NCBI GenBank assembly: GCA_032358165.1
Contig: JAALGY010000023.1
Span: forward strand, 3,410,001-3,474,000
Origin: Diplosphaera chodatii
Lineage: Eukaryota; Chlorophyta; Trebouxiophyceae; Prasiolales; Stichococcaceae
Length of the DNA: 64,000 nt
Reading direction: 5' to 3'
Positions 58,142 through 64,000 of this stretch are shown here, piece by piece. The notes beneath the pieces were generated by a model, which was not told the DNA's origin, did not search any database, and saw only the letters and a program-made list of their open reading frames with translations. Every line of letters starts with the position of its first letter. The first letter of the stretch is position 1. Both the position numbers and the translations under genes were made by a program.

Positions 58142-58999
58142 GGCGACACTGCCTGTCAAGGTACCCCTTTGACAGGCCTCAACGATGACGTGCACTGCTG
58201 CTGTGCATGCAGATGCGTGCAGGTGACCCTCGTCAGGGTTTAGTGGGTGTTTGACCCGCCCAATGAATCGTCACAGCGTCCGACAGGGTCGTCTTGTCAG
58301 TGGCCGGCCGTTTGCCTCGCCGACGGACTCTGTCAGCGTCTGACTGGGCATAGCCTTTTGTCAGCTATCGCCAGGCGCTGTTCCGAGGCTGCGATCGACC
58401 TAGAGCGGGTGTCTCGATCGACATTGCACTTTCCAGACACGCCTCGCGCACAGCTCCCCACAGGGCATCGCGCATCATCAAACTGGATCGCTTTCAACAG
58501 CTTGGCAGCCTCGAGCTGGGTGCTTTCGGACGTGCTGTGCAGAGCCAAGGGCCTGCATTTGCCAGGCCGTACACATTGCTAGCGGCGCTCGTTGCAGAGC
58601 ACAGGCAACCGCAGAGCGTTGACGACGTCGGGAAGGCCACTTGGCATATTGATCTTCTGTTTGCCAGGTGCCTCGCTCACTGGCCGAGCACGTGCACTGG
58701 CTGAAGCAATGGACCAGCCACTGTTGCACCGGCGCTGTTGCCTTGCCACATGTGACCGCACAAACACAAGTCAGGCAGCGGCCCACATACGGTCAGACTT
58801 GCGTCTCATAGATGCCGTTTCTGTGCCTTCAAGCTCGCTTTGTTTGACAAAGCGAGCTGAGGATTTATTCATAGAATATATTGATTGTAATGTGCTGTAG
58901 CGAGTAAGACTCACTTTCTAAAAAACTAAAAAAGTGAGTTTTGCTCTTAAAAGCTTTATTTTACTTTTAATTTGTATCTTATAATATGTGCAGGCAGCC
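58142..58999. other. Intergenic, 5' flank of the cellulose-synthase-like gene
   Basis: 858 bases. The first coding ATG found (59000) follows an acceptor-like tgtgcag, so a 5' UTR or short coding exon may lie here. The last 150 bases are AT-rich with hairpins, unlike the rest of the window. Confidence 0.45.
58832..58985. other. AT-rich, hairpin-bearing island, organelle-like
   Basis: A perfect 11-bp stem (58832-58842 with 58848-58858, AGCTCGCTTTG and its complement, 5-base loop) is followed by a second hairpin built on ACTCACTTT and AAAGTGAGT and a run of A/T-rich sequence to about 58985. The composition and the small hairpins recall algal plastid intergenic DNA. It could be a plastid-derived insertion or simply an AT-rich promoter. 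Confidence 0.45.
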
Positions 59000-61900
59000 A
59001 TGGAGCGGGCGCGCTCGGTGCGGGGCTCCGACTGGTTCGCCTCCATGGACGCCACGCACGGCCACCTGACCGCCGAGGAGATGACCCCGCAGGTGTCATC
59101 ATAATGCCATTGATCAAGCTAGACACTATGATTCATATGGTGCTACGCTATATACCCATGACCCGTACGCAGGCGGGTTCTTATCAGCTCTCTATATATT
59201 TCTATTGCCTCAGGGCACGAACCGCTCTGGCCGGCCAAACCCAGGCAATTTTTGCGGCAGCCTCGCATCAGCTGCACTGATATAAGATTCCAGGCCAGAA
59301 TTGCAGCACTGCTCCCTGCAATGCAGGCAACAGCAGAGCTGAACGCCGGCGCCGGCCCCAGGCCGCCGCCGCCGCCACAGCCCGAGGGCGCCGCCGCAGC
59401 CGCGCCGCTGCCAAGCGGGCACGTCCGGCCGGACGGGGTGATTGACATCCGTGTCGACGCCGGGCGCGGCTCGGACGATGGCCACGCCTCCCTCGGCAGC
59501 ACGCCCTCCAGCATCCAGGTGTGCTGCGCAAGCAGTGGGCTATTAAAAACCTGCCCATAGGGCTGCAGAGGCAATGTTCTGAAACACCAACACCAGCAGG
59601 GTGTTGTGCGGACGCTGGATGGTTTTGCCGATGCGCTGCGCAACAAACTCTGGCACAGCACATTGTCGAAGCTGCCCAGGTCCCCACAACGCCATGTGTA
59701 TACATAGCGCTAGTTCCTGGTGTCCAGTCATTAGATGTCGTGCCAAACCAGTGGCCAGTGCATTCATGACACTGGAATGGGTCTGCCCAGGTCTTGAATG
59801 CTAGCATCCAGCCGCTCCCAGCATGCGTGGACAGCCGTGTGCACGCATGCAGCACCTGGCCGCTGGGCCACCTGAGCTTGCAGCCACCATGTCACTGCGC
59901 GCGAGCCGCCCGAGCTGTGTGTGTCTCACACCCTTGGCAGGTGGCCACGCCGCTGCGCAACGAGCTCGCAGCGACCACCGCCAGGACGCTGCGCCAGCGC
60001 CGCTCGTCCGCGGGCGGCGCCAAGGAGAGCGGCGCCGGCGGCGCCATGCGGATTGACGGCGCCGAGGAGGAGGACCCCGACTGGGGCGCCACAGCCCAGC
60101 GCACAGCCTCAGGTGCCCACCAGCTGCAGCCGGGGCGTAAGGGTGCAGCTGTTGCTGTAGGTGCCCGGGTGCTCATGCATGCCTCTGACTAACAGGCAAA
60201 TGCAGCGTGCTGACTTGGACAGACCTTAGGCAGACCTGCAAAGCCGATTCGCTGCAGGCATGGCGCAGCCGACCATCAGCCGGCACTGGAACTGGTGGGC
60301 GTGCGGCGCCTACACGCTCATGCTGGCGGCGCTGGTGTTCTACTTCTACGTGCGCATCAGGTGTGCAGCTGCGTGTTTAGGACCTCCCACCCTGCGACGA
60401 GACAGCAACCCTGCACAGCCCAGTACATGTGCATGAGGTGTTCCTCCACATTGCAAATGCTATTGTACATCACATGAAACCAATCACAGAAAACCTGTAC
60501 TTGAACTTCTGCTGATGTCCTTGCGCCCAGGTACACGATCCCGGTGAACTACGTGGGCTACTCCATCTTCATCCTGGTGTTCGAGGTGGTGGGCTCCTCC
60601 AACACGGTGCTGCAGGGCCTCTACCTGCTGCGCCGCAAAGAGTACCACTACGGTGACTGCCTGCAACAACACACCATGCCACGCACCAGTCACCATGAAG
60701 GGTCCGCATATCTTGTGTGCTGGGCAGCATCAACAATGCAGCAGCTCCGACAACCCCAGCCTGCAGCAAGCTGTGTGCTGGCTTTGTGGGCAGCTGCGTT
60801 CCAGTGTCAGCCTCAGCACCTTCTCTGAATGCTTCCAGCGCCTGCAAACAAGTAGCGAAGATAGCTGTCACCGAACAAGGAGTGATGCCCTGCAGTGCCC
60901 AATGTCAATGGGCGGCTGCCGCTCTCGCGCCCCTTCCACGTGCGCGTCATGCTGCCCTGCTACCGCGAGAGCCTGGAGCTCATCCAGGCGCGCTGCTGCA
61001 GCTGCTGTATTCTATAGAGTCTGGTGGCTGATCAGCCCAACCTGAGCTGCCGCCACTGCTGCTGCCTCGGAGCGACAGACACCAGGAATGCTGCTGTAGA
61101 TTTCCTATGCTGGGCAGCGGCAACTTTCAGTCATTTCAAAAGCAGCTGAACTGTGCTGCAAACACCACGGACAGCTGTCGATGCCACGGAGAGACTCGTT
61201 GATGTTGCTATGCTGCGCGTAGGTGACGGCATACGCAACAATTCGTGCGGAGCTGCCCGCTGGATGCCACCGCACTGTGTACATCTGCGATGATGGCAAG
61301 GATCCAGGTAGGAAGAGCACCGCTATAGACCTAGTGAGGCTGACATTCTTCGCTGCACATATGTCCTTGCACGGCGGCAAAGGTGACGTGCTGCCTGCGC
61401 TTGGACCCTGGTGTAGACTCGCTGGTCGCATCGTCAATGCATCTCACACAGAGCAACACGTATGGCGCGTTTGCTGCAGCCAAGCGGCAGTGGGTGCTGG
61501 ACGTCAACAGCCCGGAGCTGGTGTATGTCTCAGGCCGCACGCGCCCCGCCGGCGAGATCAACGGCAAGTCTGGCAACCTGAACAACGCGCTCACGCTGAT
61601 CTACCCGCCCGGGGTGGACATCCCCCTGGACGAGGTAGGTCCGTCTCAAATTTGTAGTGTTCTAGAGGATGTTTATGTGCCTTGACTGTGGGATACATTG
61701 TTACACTGTTTAGTGGCTCTCGGTTGTCTTGTAGTACCGCATGTCAATGTAACACGGCTGTGTCTATACACTGCAGGTGGTGGCGGTGTTCGACGCAGAC
61801 CAGGTCGCCAAGGGGAACTTCTTTGTGCGCACGCTTCAGGTGCGGCAAACCTGTCACCGGCAATCGCATGTCTGCGCATACACTGTGCTATTCAGAAGCG

Positions 61901-63943
61901 GTACGGCCTTGCGTTGACCAGCATGACGTGAGCTGACTGCCGCCGCGTGTCCTGCTGGCCGGCAGTGGATGCAGGACGACACGACGACCATCGTGCTGAC
62001 GCCGCAGTACTTCCACAACTTCAACCCGCGCGCCGACATCTGGAACCACAAGTCGTCAGCCTACTGGGACGTTATCCTGCCAGGTATCACACCCTGTAGC
62101 TGGCGCAGCACTTCTCGGCTACCAGCTCCACTGACATGAAGTATCAAAGCATCAATTTTGATATGCAGAGCTCAGGCTCCACAGCTTCTACTGCACTCAG
62201 AATGCTCAAACCCCCGCTCGCTGCCTGCTGCAGGGCAGGATGGCTTCAACACCGTGTGCTGCACTGGCAGCAACTTCCTGCTGCGGGCGTGCCACGCTGC
62301 GGAGGTCGGCTGGTTCCCCACCTTCACGAGTGAGTGCCAGCCTTGGGCTGGTGTGCCTGCAACGCACAGACGTTGCATGCCCATCATGCAAGACACCACG
62401 CGGTTGCATGGTTCACAGTCAGAGGCACTACAGTCAGAGCGTCATGCCCACACTGCACCAACGCCAGCACAGGCTGAACCAGTGTCGCGGCACAGCAGCA
62501 TGCCAAGACACACAGCCTGTGCTCGCAGGTCTGATGGACATGATGCTTGAATGAGAGATGGAAAGCCTACCTACCTAGAGCCGCCACATGCAGCGCAGTT
62601 CACAATTTGCTGTCGTAACTGTTTTTAATTACATATACATCTAAACTGGTTAAAAAACTATGTTTCTTGGCAGTGGGCGAGGATGTGGCGCTGGCGCTGG
62701 AGCTGCAGTGCCGCGGCCACGCCTCCTGCTACCTGCACGACTGCCTGGCGGTGGGCGAGGTGCCCACCTCCATCCGCGCCATCTGCATGCAGAAGTCCAG
62801 GTCAGCGCTGGCTCATCTTCACGTCTGAAGTCCATGCAGATTACACCAGCATCGCTGGGTAGTTGTCGCTACATGCTGCTGGCCAGCAGGCTGAGTCAGT
62901 TGTCTGATCTGCTGTCGTGCTTGCCGCTATTTGGGCAGTGCAACTCTATTCGACATGTGCGTATCCCGACTTCTGACGATACTTTACCACTGACAATGGT
63001 TTTGCACTGGGTAGGTGGTGCAAGGGCGGCATGCAGATCTGCTTCAACCAACGCAAGTGCCCGCTGCTGCGGCGGGAGCTGCCGCTGTTCCAGCGCCTGC
63101 TGTGGGCCACCGGCTACTGGGTGGGTGCCTTGTTTCCGCCCTCCCCCCTGCCATGTGCTGCATAAACTCACTCTGCAATGCCAATCTCTAGCTACATCCT
63201 CTGGACTTGTCTTGGGCTTGACTCCACAAACCACTGAGCGCTGCCTGCGCTGCTGCCGCTGCAGGGGTACTTCAGCAACTGTTTCTGCACGCCGGTGAGT
63301 GATGGCCGATGTTCACGCTGCAAGGGGTTGTCCCTGTTCGTGAAAGCTGCCTCCTGCAGATGCCAGCTGCATTCTATGTTGCACTCATCTGACTGGATGT
63401 CAAACATGCTGTGTGTGGCCTGCAGGTGTTCTACCTGGTGCCCGTGATCGGCATCTGCTTCAACATCTTCCCCGTCAACAACTCGTTCTGGTTCGCGCTG
63501 GCGTTCACCCTGTACATCATCATGATCCAGGTAGGTAGAGGTGTTGCAGACCAGGCAACCCTTCTGTCATCGGCGCTTCGCCGCGATATGCTTGGGTACT
63601 TCTGGCGCGCTACTTGGCAGTGGCTTTGAAGTTGTGGCTGAGAAGTTGACAGATGTGACAGTATATGCCACTTGAGGGGACATCAAACTCTGAACTGGGT
63701 CCACTTGCCTGCATGCAGGTCATCAGCTTCTGGGCGCCGAACTGGGCCACGCAGCGCGCTCTATGGTTCAGCTCTGTGGCAAACACCAACCTGTGGTTCA
63801 CATTTGCCAAGGCCATCTACTCCGTGCTCAAGGGCAAGTTCCTGAACAGGCGCGGCCCCGCTTTGCCCTGTAGCACTCTTGCAGACTGTGGACAGCCGCA
63901 CCTTACTTCGTCGCAGGCAGTGCCAGGCGTGGGCATGATGTAG
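59000..63943 (+). CDS. Cellulose-synthase-like family 2 glycosyltransferase
   Basis: Sixteen exons (59000-59092, 59294-59518, 59941-60112, 60258-60360, 60531-60652, 60896-60987, 61223-61307, 61480-61634, 61777-61839, 61966-62083, 62234-62329, 62674-62800, 63015-63120, 63265-63294, 63426-63530, 63719-63943) join to 638 residues. After a disordered N-terminus come two membrane helices (YTLMLAALVFYFYV, YSIFILVFEVV), then the GT2 domain: VRVMLPCYRESLEL, ICDDGKDPG, VFDADQ, a TPQYFHNFNP block, GEDVALALEL and the Q-x-x-R-W motif as QKSRWCKG, then more membrane segments. All four catalytic motifs are present, so it should make a beta-glucan-type polymer at a membrane; cellulose itself is an inference. 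The 3' end is uncertain: after KGKFLNRR the reading may be intron, and further exons may lie beyond the window. Confidence 0.88.
60988..61222 (+). other. GC-AG intron of the cellulose-synthase-like gene
   Basis: The exon ends ESLELIQ with CAG|gcgcgc, and the next exon must start at gcgtag|GTG because a TAG precedes that codon in frame. Phase is 0 on both sides. The nearest GT donors are out of phase or would delete the conserved MLPCYRE block. Confidence 0.75.
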
Positions 63944-64000
63944 CTGAGCCCGAGGAAAAAAACTGATGAGTAAAGGCTGCTGGCAGTTTGATTGTTATAC

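Noticed and set aside
1..64000. tRNA, rRNA and CRISPR features
   Set aside because: None could be recognised by eye on either strand; a covariance-model scan for tRNA and snoRNA in the introns would be decisive.

Overview
The window looks like nuclear DNA of a green alga, probably a chlorophyte of the Chlorophyceae type. It is GC-rich, gene-dense and very intron-rich, with short GT-AG introns that often end in CTGCAG. It has many CAG repeats, one TGTAA motif placed like a green-algal poly(A) signal, and only eukaryotic housekeeping families (P4 flippase, NDC1 nucleoporin, VPS15, FCP1-like phosphatase, GT2 cellulose-synthase-like enzyme). The genus cannot be fixed from the sequence. All gene models are conceptual: I joined exons by splice sites, reading phase and family resemblance, without transcripts.

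Layout. 1-4764 (+): the 3' part of a P4-ATPase. 5577-9278 (+): an NDC1-like nucleoporin with a poly-Gln tail. 9840-11625 (+): a hotdog-fold thioesterase. 12145-39428: a lineage-specific cluster of eight small three-exon BTB/POZ genes (A-H), a pair of FBXO21-like F-box genes and one unrecognised Ala/Gln-rich gene. 39710-52244 (-): a complete VPS15 (PIK3R4) gene of about 30 exons. 53124-54473 (+): a PAP2-family lipid phosphatase. 54891-58141 (+): an FCP1-like RNA polymerase II CTD phosphatase with a BRCT domain. 59000-63943 (+): a cellulose-synthase-like glycosyltransferase.

The middle 27 kb is the dynamic part. The block [BTB then FBXO21] exists as two arms of almost equal length (16578-22079 and 22945-28449) in inverted, head-to-head orientation. 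Further right, a unit of about 5 kb [BTB, BTB, VPS15 3' end] is tandemly duplicated (about 31240-36255 and 36340-40665), which leaves a truncated VPS15 copy. One BTB gene (C) carries an in-frame TGA, and one (D) holds a 1.39-kb element with perfect 32-bp terminal inverted repeats in its first intron. F-box and BTB proteins are typically substrate adaptors of SCF and CUL3 ubiquitin ligases, so the cluster may be a birth-and-death nursery of ubiquitin-ligase adaptors; that role is inference.

Two intron observations stand out. The truncated VPS15 copy keeps three introns that are precisely absent from the 3' end of the intact gene. And at least four, probably five, introns use a GC donor instead of GT.
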